NCBI GenBank assembly: GCA_037178855.1
Contig: JASJZC010000005.1
Coordinates: 3,348,001 to 3,412,000 of the forward strand
DNA: 64,000 nucleotides
DNA from: Oscheius sp. JU75
Taxonomy: Eukaryota; Nematoda; Chromadorea; Rhabditida; Rhabditidae
Reading direction: 5' to 3'
Position 1 is the stretch's first letter; each line of letters starts with the position of its first letter. The position numbers were made by a program, and so were the translations under genes. Shown here in pieces: positions 21,606 to 35,036 of this stretch. A model generated the notes under the pieces. The model had not been told where the DNA came from. It ran no database searches and saw nothing but the letters and a program-made list of their open reading frames with translations.

Positions 21606-23520
21606 ATGTTTGATCCAGCTCCGCCCCATCAAAACATGTGGAATCCCATCAACCACCATGTCCAATTCAACGGTTTGTCACTTCCAAACCAATCGATACT
21701 GCTTCCGCTCCCCTGCCAAACGAAGTTGCTAAACGTGCTTTCGTCACTTTGATCAGCAGCCATCCATAGTGACAAAAAGCCTTCTCGAGGGCTGCTCCTC
21801 ACGCCCGCAACTGTGACAGCTGACTGACTCTCTCTGCCTCTCTCCTCCTCGGTTCTTTTCACAACAACCAGCTTACTTTCTCCTTTTTCTAAGCGATCAA
21901 TATAATTGCCTGTAAATAGCGAGTTTAATAGAGTCTCCTTCAGGATTCACAACGGGACCGATGGTGAACGATATGTTCAGCGCCATGTCCAGAGGATCAG
22001 TCGATCTGCCGCCGATTCCACAAAAGGCCGAGTCGATCAGCGGATATGGAGAACTCACGTGGCTCTCGGCCAAGGCCGGTCTGATTTCGTGCAAGAGCGG
22101 ACTCGTCATCTCCTTCCAACTCAAGGACTTCTGTGACCAGGTAGAGACAAAAAACGGATAAAACACAAAAGAGCTCAGATGCTGACCGACTTGACCAGTG
22201 TTCTCCGTGTAGGCTTCACTCTCAGCTATCAGGCTTCTCTGAACGAGAGCAATGAGTATACTGCTACGACTGTCAATCCTCTCTACGGAGCAGAGGCTGA
22301 GCAAGTGTTCGCCGACTCGATGGAGATCGATCTGGAGAAGAAGAGTCCAACTCCACCCAACTCGAAGGACGCCTACGATCCCCAGATGGAGTCTCGTGCC
22401 ATCATGGCTCTACTGTCCATGTTCAATCGTCAAGGATCGGCCTGTATTCAGCTGAGCAGCATGCACTCGCAGATGTCCAACTGCGGAGAGGACGATCTGT
22501 TCCGCTATGTGGGAACCTCGTCTCTCAAGCGCAGACAGTTCATCGAGAGACGTACTCACATCTTTAGGTAGGGAAGAGAACGAATCTAACTTAGTCTTAA
22601 CCATTTCAGTCTGAGTCACGAAGACACTGTCCAACTACAGCATCCGTTCATCTATCTCTGTATCCTTCGTATGACCAACTACATGCTCCGTCGTGGTGGA
22701 ACCACTGCCATTCAGAGTCTCTACGAGTTCTATACTGGCCGTGAGATGGCTCCGGAAATTCGCGAGTTCATCGGAGAGAGTCAGATCGATTTCCTGAACC
22801 TGATCAGAGCTCACCCTTGGATCTTTGTCATCTTCCCTACTCGCATCTACATCTCTGTCCGTCGCAATCTGCCCCACTTCGACTATCCGACCTACGTCAA
22901 CAAACTGTTCCCGAACTACAAGACGGAGCCCCAGCAGATTCGCGAGATGGCTCATGCCAGTCGTTTCCCGCCACACAGCATGATGCGTTCAATGTCTCAA
23001 CAGCCGATGAGCAACTCTTTCAACGACCGTCCCCTGTCTCTGTTCAACGGATCCGAGCTTATTGGAAAAATGAATGTGAGAAGAGAGTTAGCATTGGAAA
23101 GAAAAGTTTCTGTTCAGAACGCTGTCCCTATAGGAACTACTCCTCGTGACCAATGGAGTCCTCTTCCGTCACCATGGCACCGTGAACTGGCTCCTTCTAT
23201 CCTCGGCTCATCTTCTATCATCGGAACACCACTAAACTTTAAGGTATATAATTAACTATCAAATTAATTATCATTATGCTTAGTCGACTGTCAGTGTTGC
23301 TGTCCAGACTGATCCCGAAACCTGTACCTGCGGCTGTACTTGTGGTGGTAATGGAGGTGGGCGACTTGCCTCATCTCGTACCAGTGGAGGCTCTGTCAGT
23401 CCTCCGAGTCTCGAGAGTACTGGCTTCTCGCCCAAGGCCGAGGATCCTCCCATGCGTTACTACGATCCCTTCGGAACTGACAGTCTTCTCACTGGACTCA
23501 CCAACTTCAGTCTCAACTAG
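21606..23520 (+). CDS. Egal-1-type winged-helix protein without exonuclease domain
   Basis: Six exons (21606-21672, 21944-22140, 22179-22567, 22610-23075, 23118-23243, 23284-23520) join in frame to 493 residues. The first conserved block, residues about 45-130, includes GYGELTWLSAKAGLISCKSG. The second, about 232-302, reads RRGGTTAIQSLYEFYTG then FLNLIRAHPWIFVIFPTRIY. This second block resembles the N-terminal domain of Egalitarian/EGAL-1 (a 'GG..T...L...' helix and an 'L..YP.IF.V' strand), a winged-helix-like fold used by RNA-binding cofactors. The DEDD exonuclease region of Egalitarian is absent. The tail has a cysteine cluster (CTCGCTCGGNGGG) and Ser/Pro-rich sequence. The family assignment rests on remembered pattern only; the gene structure itself is solid. 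A germline or RNA-related role would be inference. Confidence 0.72.
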
Positions 23521-24280
23521 TCGCTTTATTCCAGTTCGTTTCCCTATCTGAACTGGAGAAACAAACGAATTTCAGATAATCCGTATGCGGGTCTGCTCTG
23601 CTAGCTTCAGCGTCTTAGTCAGTCAAGTATAGTCGCGTCGCCATTCTTCTCCTTGTCTCCGGGCACCCTTGATAGTCACTTCAATCCACTTGCTCAGTCA
23701 ATCAATCCGTTGTGCTTTAACTCTCTTGTCTCTCTCTCCCTCTCTTCCAATATATGTGTTGGCGCCAAAGACGTTTAGTCATAATCCGTGTTAACCTCCC
23801 TCGTGAAATTGTGATCCAGCCCATCTAAGTCGACTTCCCTAGTGCCTATATCTCACTCTTGTTGCAATTTCAGTGATTCATTTCAGGTAACCTTTTGCAT
23901 TCGTGCGTGTATTCCCCCTCTTCTTCTATTCACCCCCTCGGGTTCAAACTATCTCCTGGACACTCCTGTTTGTGATGCCTCCTGAGTACACAAGTCTTTC
24001 TCTCAAAACCCAATACCAATACGCGTTTCCTCTTCCGTATGATCTGCAACCATAATCGAGCTCCCCGTTGATCGATAATTCTCTATGGGTCTCCACCACT
24101 ACTCCCCCTTCTCCTCTATATAATCGACTACTGTATATGATGGTACTCTTTAGCAATAAATAAGCAATCGGAACCTTATCTATGACAACAGAAAGTGAAC
24201 AAGGGGAATGACTAGACGTGGCAAATGTTTATATCGTACCCTAAGAAAGTGACCCGTAAATTGAAGGACAAGATTATAAA
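23521..24280. other. Convergent 3' intergenic region
   Basis: 3' flanks of the Egal-1-like gene (plus) and mannosidase (minus). CT-rich patches near 23.7 and 23.9 kb. Nothing else supported. Confidence 0.5.
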
Positions 24281-26381
<2,101 letters not shown>

Positions 26382-27023
26382 AGTGATCTAGAAACTGTTC
26401 TTTTCGAATCTTGTCAAGGCTTTTTATCTTTGGCGTTTAAAGTTTTCTGAATTAATTGAACTGATTTGGATTGCGAGAGATAAAACACAGCTTCTGGAAA
26501 GGGAAAAGAAGGAGCGCTGGATAAATATGAGCAATACTTGTCTATAAGAAGCTCACTGTTGCCGCTTTCCTGCCGATCGAGCTTTTATGAACTCACTTGT
26601 CTTCTTGTGTCCGTGTCCTTGTCAAATCTCGAACTTGGTCTTTCCGTGGCCGCCTCACTTCCCAGAGACGAATCCGCGCACGTTTTCAGCCTCGACCACG
26701 ATTAGGGTCGCGCCAAGACCTGATCCACAATGCAAATTCTCAGCAAAACTGGCTACGTTGCAATATTTATTTGTTTGTATTTCCGCTGCTTTTATAGAGT
26801 GCGTAGGGGTCCCCTAGTTTTTTTGAAGAGAAGTTTCTTCAAAAGACTTGAGGATTGACTGTCCTCGCTGCCTGTCTGTCCAGTTGTTTGTTTTTGGAAC
26901 AAAGAGCTTCCGAGCAGATTTATCCTCGAAGTTTACGCTCCAACACTTCTTCTTTATCAAAAATAATTTTGAAGGAAACACTTTGGCTTTTGTCACTTTT
27001 TCTGAAACAGACGCTCTTCCAGG
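26382..27023. other. Divergent intergenic region between mannosidase and USO1
   Basis: About 640 bp likely to hold both promoters. A CCAG acceptor at 27019-27022 abuts the USO1 ATG. An ORF at about 26587-26817 has no splice context and looks like chance. Confidence 0.45.
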
Positions 27024-30000
27024 ATGGCCTACTTCCGAAGCTTCTTCGGGGGCGGAGAGAAGTCGCCAGACGAGGACGATGGACTAGAGATAGTCGAAAA
27101 GTTGGTGGGACGGCTGGAAACCTGTACGGATCAAGAAGATCGTCGAGATGCTCTACGTACTCTACGAAGTATGGCAAAGGTAATTCCACTCGATTTTCCT
27201 TTTGAACTCAAAGTAAAGAAACTGCGTGTGGCAGTTGGATCTCTTGGAATGAACGCCTTCATCAATGTCATGGAAAAAGAGCGACAGAATCATGAACTAT
27301 TCGGGTTGTCTCTCGACTGTCTCACTCTTCTTCTCTCCAATCCCGATGACGACAATACAGACGATGACGAGCTTGGAGAACGATTCGCTGAGGTATCTTT
27401 CCTTTGGTCCATAGACATTTTTTCTGTCTCAGATGATGCTCCGCAAGAAGACCTTCATTCCCGCCCTTTTGACCGCCGTCGAGGAGTACGAGTTTGCAGT
27501 TAGACGGTAATTCTTTCCATGGTCCCCTTAGGACAGTGACTATTTCAGACACGCCTTGCAGTTGCTGACTTCGTTGCTTCGTCATCGTGGCTCCGAAACT
27601 CAACAGGCTATCATCGGTCAGGCGAAAGGAGTCCCTCGGCTACTGGACAGTGTCCACGATAACCGAGAAGTCATCCGGAACGAGGCTATTCTCATGCTCT
27701 GCGAGCTGAGCAGGAACAATTCCCAGGTTTTCTTTGCTCAGTACATTTCTTATAATATAGAGCTTAGATTCAACAGCTGCTGGCCTACGACGGAGCCTTC
27801 AACCTGCTTCTTGACATTGTCTGCATGGAACCAATTGACAGCATCGTCATCGAAGACGCCCTTTTCGTTCTGCTCAACCTTCTCCGCAAAAACTCTATGA
27901 ATCAGCAGATATTCGTTGAGAATGGGTACATTTTCCTCGGTCAGCTATCATAAGAACAATTCAGATTGGTCATGAGACTGAATGAGATTTTGAACATGTT
28001 CCTGTATGGAACTGAAGAGACTCCGGACCCAAACGACTGGTCAAAACAGCGAACTGCCAACATCATCTTCCTTCTGCAGATCGTCAGAAGTCTTGTGAGT
28101 CCGGACAATGCTGGATCTAACTCCCACAGCGCCCAGAAGGCCATCTACCAGAGTCGTGAGTCCTTCTTTCCCTCTTTTCTTAGTTGAAGTCTAGAAATGT
28201 TGGCAGTGCTGTGTCGAGTGCTGTTGTCCGAAACTGGAGTATCTGTCGAAATCCTCACCGAGACCGTAATTGCTGTAGCCGAATGTATTAGAGGCAACTA
28301 CACGAACCAGGAATATTTTGCGAGTCTCAGTCTGGCAACAGCTGAGAACACTCAACGTCCCTCTCTACTCGTTCTCCTCTTCTGCATGACTTCCGAGAAA
28401 CAGCCTTTCAAACTGAGATGTGCCGTCTTCTATTGTTTCCTGCTGTATCTCTACGAGAACGAGTTCGGAAAGACAAAGATTGTCGAGACGCTGCTCTCTA
28501 CCACCGAACCCGATGCTGTCACTACTGGAGCGATGGTCTGTCAGGCCCTGTCAGCCACAGAATCGGTCCAGTCCTGGTAATTTTCATCCTTTTCAACCAT
28601 TATAACAACTGTTCAGGTTCGGAAGTGTCTCTCTCCTCCATTGTCTCATCGACGTTCCTCACCTGAGAGAACAACTTCTCCGTGTTCAGTTGAATCTTCC
28701 AGGAGAGCAGTCTGTCCTACTCATCAACTACGTGGCCAACCAGCTGATCACATTCGGAAACAGACGAGTCCAGTCTCGAGCGGGTCTTCTCATGTTGCTC
28801 TGTGTCTGGCTAACCGAATGTCCTTCCGCCGTCGCTGCGTTCACTTCCAACCAAGAGAATCTCCAGTATTTGACCACTCAAATCAGTTAGTTACCTTTGT
28901 TTTGGATTTTGTACACTCTTCAGTGGACGAGGCTGGAGAAGGAACCGAATCGGAGCAGATGGTTTTGAAGGGTCTCATGGCCTACGTGCTTCTTGCTGCC
29001 TTCAATGGAACGACCGACAGTGTTGCCAGGTATCTATTGTCTTGTTCTTTCCTATCAAAGGAAGTACAGAAAGTCGATTGAACAGCTGTTGGAACGCCGT
29101 GTTCGGCGTGAGGTGCTCATCTCCGCACTCGAGGGTCTTTCAAGAACTGAACAATTTGTCAGAGCAGCCCAGAAGCCTCAACCGTTGGCTAAAGTGCCTC
29201 AGGAACTCTGTCTCGACTACCAATTTATTCGTCTCTTCAAACAAAACGAGGCCAATTACACGAAGCTGATCAGAGGAGAAATTGCGGCCGGAAGCAGCAA
29301 CGACAATATCATCCAGTCGTTCAAGGATCTGATCAAGAGACAGGACGAGGAGATTTCCGAACTGAAGCAGAATGTTAAGAATCTGACGGCCGAGAATGAG
29401 AGTCTCCAACAGCAGGTAGACACAAATACGACTGACCAAGAGATGGAGAGGCTGCGCGCTGAACTGGAGAGAGCCGAGATCAGTGGACAGCAGAACGAAT
29501 CCTATCAACTCCAGATGCAGGAAATGCAAAGGTTTGTCTCTTTTCTTTATCAAAACATCTCTCGAGTTCAGAGTGAACGAACAATGGAGGGCCGAGGTGG
29601 AAAAGTACAAGCTATGGACTCAGCAGTGGCAGCAGTACCAAGTCGCCCAGATCCCCAACTTCGAGCAGACTGTCGCCTACCAGCTTCAACAACAAGTGGT
29701 CAGTCTGGAGCAGCAGCTCTATGCCGGCTACCAGGCCTTCGAGGACCAAAGTAGACAGGTACTTGCGACTTTTCTCTCAAACAAATAACTTTCAGATCCA
29801 ACAATACCAGTCAGAGGCTGTCGAATGGAGGAGAAGGGCAGAACAGGCTGAACAGACGGCTATCCAAGCTGCCCAGTCGCATCCAGTTCAGAACGGACAA
29901 TCTCATCAGGCGGAGGAGTTGGAGAAGATGAAGACGGAGCAGGAAGACCTCCTAGTTCTTCTGGCCGACCAGCATAACAAGTTGACCAATTATAAACAGA

Positions 30001-30047
30001 GACTGCGCTATCTGAAACAGGAAGTCTCGGACGAGGAGGAGGAATAA
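27024..30047 (+). CDS. uso-1: General vesicular transport factor p115 / USO1
   Basis: Golgi tethering protein that captures ER-derived COPII vesicles and organises SNAREs. Exons from 27024 (MAYFRSFFGGGEKSPDEDDG) to about 29200 encode the armadillo-like globular head, with motifs such as RRHALQLLTSLLRHRG, REVIRNEAILMLCELSRNN and DCLTLLLSNPDDDNTDDDEL. From about 29300 the protein is coiled coil (DEEISELKQNVKNLTAENES; ELERAEISGQQNESYQLQMQ), and it ends in an acidic tail (QEVSDEEEE). This head, coil and acidic tail order is that of p115, and the overall length matches. Introns are mostly 40-60 bp. An AATAAA overlaps the stop codon region (30044-30049). The ATG is one base after an AG acceptor, suggesting trans-splicing. 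Confidence 0.93.
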
Positions 30048-31028
30048 ATACGGAGAAGAACTTTTAAACTGTGATATTTATTATTTATTGTCTATAAAGA
30101 GTCTACGGCCTCCGAGATAATGAAAACCATTTTCTATCAAAACTCATCTTGCCGGCAGACGTCAAGAGCATCTTCTCCAATATTGCCTGCCCTCCTGCTA
30201 GATTGCCTCTTCAATTGAGCAGAGATTCTGTCCGTTGACCCACGCATAATTGGGACCATCAGTTCTGAGTCATTGCTCCTTCTTTCCTAAAAGAGCTATT
30301 TGCATTGTTTCGGAGATCAGTGATCCCTTTCTGCGTGTTGAACAACGTAAATCTGTCCCCGGGGTGTTTTCCTCGGGATTCAATCAGCAAACGGCTATTT
30401 TCCACCCTCTATAGTTTTTAACTTTCATGCGTGCGGTCAGAGTTACTCTAATGGCATTAGGCGTTGTAGCCTCTCGCCGTGTATTACATTATTCGCTCGA
30501 ATTAGCCCAGGGACTACCCCGTCTGATTATTCTTCTTCCTCTTCGCTCTAAATTGAACCTGAATGTCCGAGAAGCAATGGAGTTATCATCCTCAAATTTT
30601 ATCCTCATTCTTATTCCTAAACTTTGATCAAATTCAGAATGAACAATCGACTATTTCTGGTTCAGTGACTCTTTGTCCCGAGAATAGAATAATCCTAATC
30701 CATCTACCTGAAATGTCTTTGTTTTCCTGTGAGAGAGCCCGGATTGCCGCTGCCCACTACTCTTTTGTCTCTCTCCGAATGTATGGCGTCTGTTCCTATC
30801 CATACCAATCCTCTCTTTCGTTATAGTGGCTCCGTCAGAAGGCATGGCGCGGCATAAGGTAGCAGAAAATGGTGAATAATTAGTCGGATGGGCCGTATTT
30901 ATGCACGCGGCTACTTACGGAAATAGTCTTACACGAGATCCGAGAAATGTCCAAATCTCCCTCTTGCGTCAATCGCTCTCATTCCGCTTTGAACCCCTTG
31001 GATACGAGTCTATTCTCTCTTCTTCAGA
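30048..31028. other. Intergenic, no supported gene
   Basis: Nearly 1 kb between USO1 and the globin gene. ORFs near 30.4-30.8 kb lack splice sites and recognisable motifs. It probably holds the globin promoter. Confidence 0.5.
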
Positions 31029-33218
31029 ATGGGCAACTCTCACGCTCCTCAGAAACGTGGACGAACCGAACGTCGTTCCCGTCGACTCTCCGCTCCAGAC
31101 GACCCCACTCTCCCGGTGAGTACAGAGATCCGATCTGTCCAAGGAAATTAGCCATTTGCATGCTGACGAGAGATAATTGCACAAATTCAGACTCACTCAC
31201 ATCTGATGTTGGCCTCTTCCTCGAGAGCCACAACGCCCCAGTCGACCACTCCTCCCAAAATTCAAATCAACGGCTATGATTCAGTAGAAGATTTCGAAGA
31301 ATTGCCGGTAAGTCAACTACTGTAGACGAAGTGGATGAGTCGATTAGAGTTGAACGAAGAGAGGATGAGAGGGGATAAACCAAAGGGTTTCTAACTGATT
31401 GGACGACGACACGAGAACATGTTTTGAAGCTCGATCAAATACGATTTCGAGATTCTCATTCAGAAACTAACCAAATATTATGTCTGAAAGTGGCTCTCTT
31501 TGACTCCATTCTTGTTCCCAACGGACTCGAATGACTTCTACTCTCTCCAAATGCTTATGCCCTTCTAACACGGACGTCCCTTTGTTAATCCGATAGAAAT
31601 AATCCTCTCACCAACTTAGTCACCCTTGTTATTTCTCTGGCTCCGGCAGTCCAGTTGGCCAGTTGTCTCGAAATGGCCACTATAATCGGCGGAAATAAAG
31701 CTGCGCTGGTCGTTCAGCTCGAGCTAATTTAGACTTTCCCCCTAAACTCTATACTTTAAGAGGACAGCGGCGTGTAACTGACAACCTCCTATTTTGAGAC
31801 AACTCGATTCGTTTCAGTCATTATGAGTTTTGTTTTCCTCCCTCCCTTTCCCTCTCCCTCGTCTTTCTTTGGGATCCTTTCACTTTGTTCACAGATTCCC
31901 TTCAATGCCTCGTCTACTAAATCTACTTCACAGCATCTCCGAGGTATCCTTTTCTGATCAAAAGAGGGATGTCTGTGAAAGGGAGAAGAATGAATAGCTC
32001 TTGTTGACTGTGTCTCCTTTCTCTATGAAATATCAATCACGAGCCTCTTAACAACACTCGATCTTTGTTACTCTTTCCAAATCTACTACCTCTAATTGGT
32101 CTCCCCCGCGTTCGTTTCGCAATTACATGGCAACGCATCTGTTGTAGTACTAGTTCAGCTAGGTGGGAGGGGCCTGTCAGTTCATGTTCTTCAAGCACTT
32201 CAAAACGTTGCAGGAGCGACCAGCTTCCACTCAACCACAGTCGACAGCGTCTGTTCGAAGGATGCAGTTTCTTTCCAGCAGCACGTCTCCTTCCAGCACG
32301 GCGCGGTAGGTTAATATTTGCCTACAGCATAAAATAATACTCTTCCAGCTCTCTAGACGATTCTCGTCTGGCAGAAGTTCTCCAGATGAAGCCTCTCTCC
32401 CGAGCCAAGTCCCACTCTCCCCTCAAACAAATGAGAACTTACAGTTATCGTTCCCTCAGCTCTGAAGAGAACGCTCTCGACAAGGCTGTGAGTTGAGATC
32501 GAACTGAGAAAGAATATAAGGCTCAGAGCTGTGAACTGATCCACGCGTCGTGGGCTGAATGCCAGAAACGATCAGCTGAATCCGGTCATGACTTCGGCTA
32601 CTTCGTGTTCCAACGCGTCTTCCAGAAAGTTCCTCAACTTCGGGAACTCTTTGGTCTCAAGGAGGTAGTCTTTCTCGCGATGACACTCAATTATTCGCGA
32701 TTATAGAAAGAAGAAATGTCTGAATTGGGTGCCGATCATCCCGTGATGAGACATGCTCGTATCTTCACCAATATCATCCATTTGGCGGCTAAGAACGTCG
32801 ATGAATTGGAGACACAAGTAGCTCCGACAATTTTCAAATATGGAGAGAGACACTACATCCCCAAAATTGTGAGTCAAGCGGAGAACTCATAACAGAGTCC
32901 CTTATTCAGACAGAGTACATGGTCGAATCGAATGTAAGAGCAATCGCTGCCCAGACTGGTAAGTGTCTCTTTCTCTTCTTTCTTCAAAAGTTTTTTTTTT
33001 CAGTTTGTTCAGTCTGTGAGCTTTTGGACTCTGCCCAACCACAATGTGTCGAGGCCTGGATCGAGATGATGAGGTAGTTCTTTGAGAAGAGATCAAAAGA
33101 TGGCCATTTCAGATATCTCGGGAGGAAGCTCTTGGACGGACACGACTACGCCAAAATGATGGCCAAACATAGAATTAGCATCAATCGCAACGATCATCAT
33201 CTGTTTTTGATGTTGTAA
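31029..33218 (+). CDS. Globin with N-terminal extension and possible myristoylation site
   Basis: The ATG at 31029 directly follows a TTCTTCAG acceptor and opens MGNSHAPQKRGRTERRSRRL: Gly2 and Asn3 followed by a basic patch, as in N-myristoylated nematode globins. A Ser/Thr/Arg-rich extension continues through exons at about 31194-31305 and 32216-32298 to about 32485; the junctions in this part are uncertain. The globin fold starts near 32560 (ELIHASWAECQKRSAESGHD, helix A/B; RVFQKVPQLRELFGLKE). The E helix near 32750 contains HPVMRHARIFTNIIHLA, and the proximal histidine is in KYGERHYIPK near 32850. The stop is the TAA at 33216-33218, with AATAAA at 33270-33275. Many such worm globins act as oxygen or redox sensors; membrane attachment is inferred from the N-terminus. 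Confidence 0.87.
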
Positions 33219-33269
33219 TTACGTTGATTGTCCCCCCGGTTGTTTGTGTGATCTCTTCGCCACGTGTAT

Positions 33270-33275
33270 AATAAA
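33270..33275 (+). terminator. Polyadenylation signal of globin gene
   Basis: AATAAA 52 bp after the globin stop codon. Confidence 0.6.
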
Positions 33276-33426
33276 TCTGTTTGAGAGAACAAACTGAATT
33301 GCTTCCAATAAAAAGTTGTTCACTTATGATAACAAGCAAGTAACAAGAGTTTTTTTTTAAACTAGAGCAATCAAGAAGTCAGCAGTCATGTATTAACGCT
33401 CAGCCCTACAGTTGCATCACTTCATC

Positions 33427-34812
33427 ATGCGCAGTTTTGTACAATGTAAGTCTTCTTCCTTTTCAAAAACAATCCCCTGTTCAGCGGTAAAATCATTCTT
33501 TCGTGGCAAGAAGACAGACGACAAAGAGGAGGAAGACGAACAACAAGTAGGTTCTACTTTCTCCAGCTATCTCTGTTTCGTACCTCGTTTAGGCCGCGGA
33601 AAAAGAGAAGAAAAAGTTTATTATGTCCTGTAAGAGAAAAAAGGTACGGGACAGAGGGAGTCTCATGCAAGTACTAATGGTTTCTCTTTCAGAAGGAGAA
33701 GCAGACTCCGAACAGGAAGAAATCAGCAGAAAGTGCCCAAAAGACAGCTCCTCCTGTGAAGAGACAGTCAACTTCAGCCCCGGTGCGTGCTCAGCCTTCA
33801 ATTCAAACCCCGAAGTCAATTTCGAAGTCGCCGGACACAGTGAAAGCTCCGGACAAGACCAGGAATGTGAGTGTGAGACTGGAGAGGAAGAAGTCGAGCG
33901 AGAAGATCGCCTCTCAGTACGCGGAATTCCCCAATTCGATGACTGCTCGTCCTGTTCAAAGCAGAACCTTCGATATCTCATCGCGAGGCAGTAACGAGGG
34001 CACTTCGAGTGCTCGCAAAATCAAGGAGTTTAGTGCTCGTGCTCTAAGGAAGGTCAAGACGTTCGTCTCGCGCCCGGTGAAGCAGTCGACTCTGAAAAAA
34101 GTGGCAGATAGAGTCGAACGGAGGAAGAAGTTGGAACAGAATCAGACATCCCATCCATTGACTCACGGAGAGGACATGTTCCCCAAACAGAAGGCTTCTG
34201 CGTCCAAGAGAAAAATGTCTATAAGAAGTGACGTCTTCCTTCCTCTCCAGTCGGAGGCCGTGGAGAAGAACATCGTCAAGGTGTGAGTCTTTCTCACTCT
34301 TCAAATGAGCTTTTTAGGTGGGAACACTGCCAAGTGGTACGGAACTGGTCAAGAACAATGACAACGACGGCCAGTTGTTCGTGGAGGGAAGAAGAGGAGC
34401 GATGTGCCCATTCTGGACGGCTACTCGACGACCAACAGACGAGGATATGCTGAACAGTGACACGGAAGACGATCTTCAACTGAATGCCGATGTTGTATTG
34501 GAGGTGATGAATGGGAAGATCAATCTAGTCGAGATGCCAACTGTGCCCGTCGTTTTGGATCCGATCAACGAGATTAAATTGTTGCAGGAACGGGACAAGC
34601 TTTTCTTCAACCGGGAAATTCTTTTCGGCAACACTGTTCGCACGATGATCAATTTATCGGACCAAAACTCGATGAGAACGGTGCCGAGAAGGAAAAGGAA
34701 GGAAGCTGAAGAACTGGATGTGACTGAGCCAAAAGAATATGTCACTTATAAGGTGGGCGAGTGGACGCAGTTCAGACGTGAGGCCTTCTGTTCTTCAAAG
34801 AAATCCAACTAA
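33427..34812 (+). CDS. Basic orphan protein
   Basis: Five or so exons. The first is tiny (ATG at 33427, MRSFVQ) and joins to VKSFFRGKKTDDKEEEDEQQ. Further exons near 33594-33642 and from 33694 give a long Lys/Ser/Arg-rich region (PNRKKSAESAQKTAPPVKRQ; RALRKVKTFVSRPVKQSTLK). After an intron at 34280-34318 the C-terminal part is more ordered: RGAMCPFWTATRRPTDEDML and PVVLDPINEIKLLQERDKLF, ending at the TAA at 34810-34812. I recognise no family. Composition suggests a nuclear, DNA- or RNA-binding protein, which is inference. The gene is convergent with clathrin heavy chain, stops 225 bp apart. Confidence 0.68.
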
Positions 34813-34815
34813 AAA

Positions 34816-34821
34816 AATAAA
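34816..34821 (+). terminator. Polyadenylation signal of the basic orphan gene
   Basis: AATAAA four bases after the stop codon; an additional downstream signal may be used. Confidence 0.45.
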
Positions 34822-35036
34822 CGCTTTCTGTAAGTGACCCCTAATCGAGAAAAGCACATAGGTCTTTCTACCCTGGCTTATTTGGTCTTCGACGATCTCA
34901 AAACGATAACACTGATCAAAACAGCATATTTATAGTCTATCTGTACAAAAACTAGTGCGAGTAGAGAATGCACAATAGTTAAACCAGGCTATAATGTGAA
35001 ACAGCGTAATAAATCAAAAGGGGAGGGGAAGAGAGC

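Noticed and set aside
22635-22976. Minus-strand ORF of 113 codons opposite the Egal-1-like exon
   Set aside because: Antisense shadow of a well supported coding exon, with no splice context or recognisable motif.
23930-23960. tRNA-like B-box (GGTTCAAACTA) near 23940
   Set aside because: The last bases do not fit the consensus and no A-box or cloverleaf is present around it.
33623-33994. Glu/Ser/Cys-rich plus-strand ORF overlapping the basic orphan gene
   Set aside because: It reads the same exon in another frame; the splice-consistent basic frame continues across all exons to the stop at 34812.
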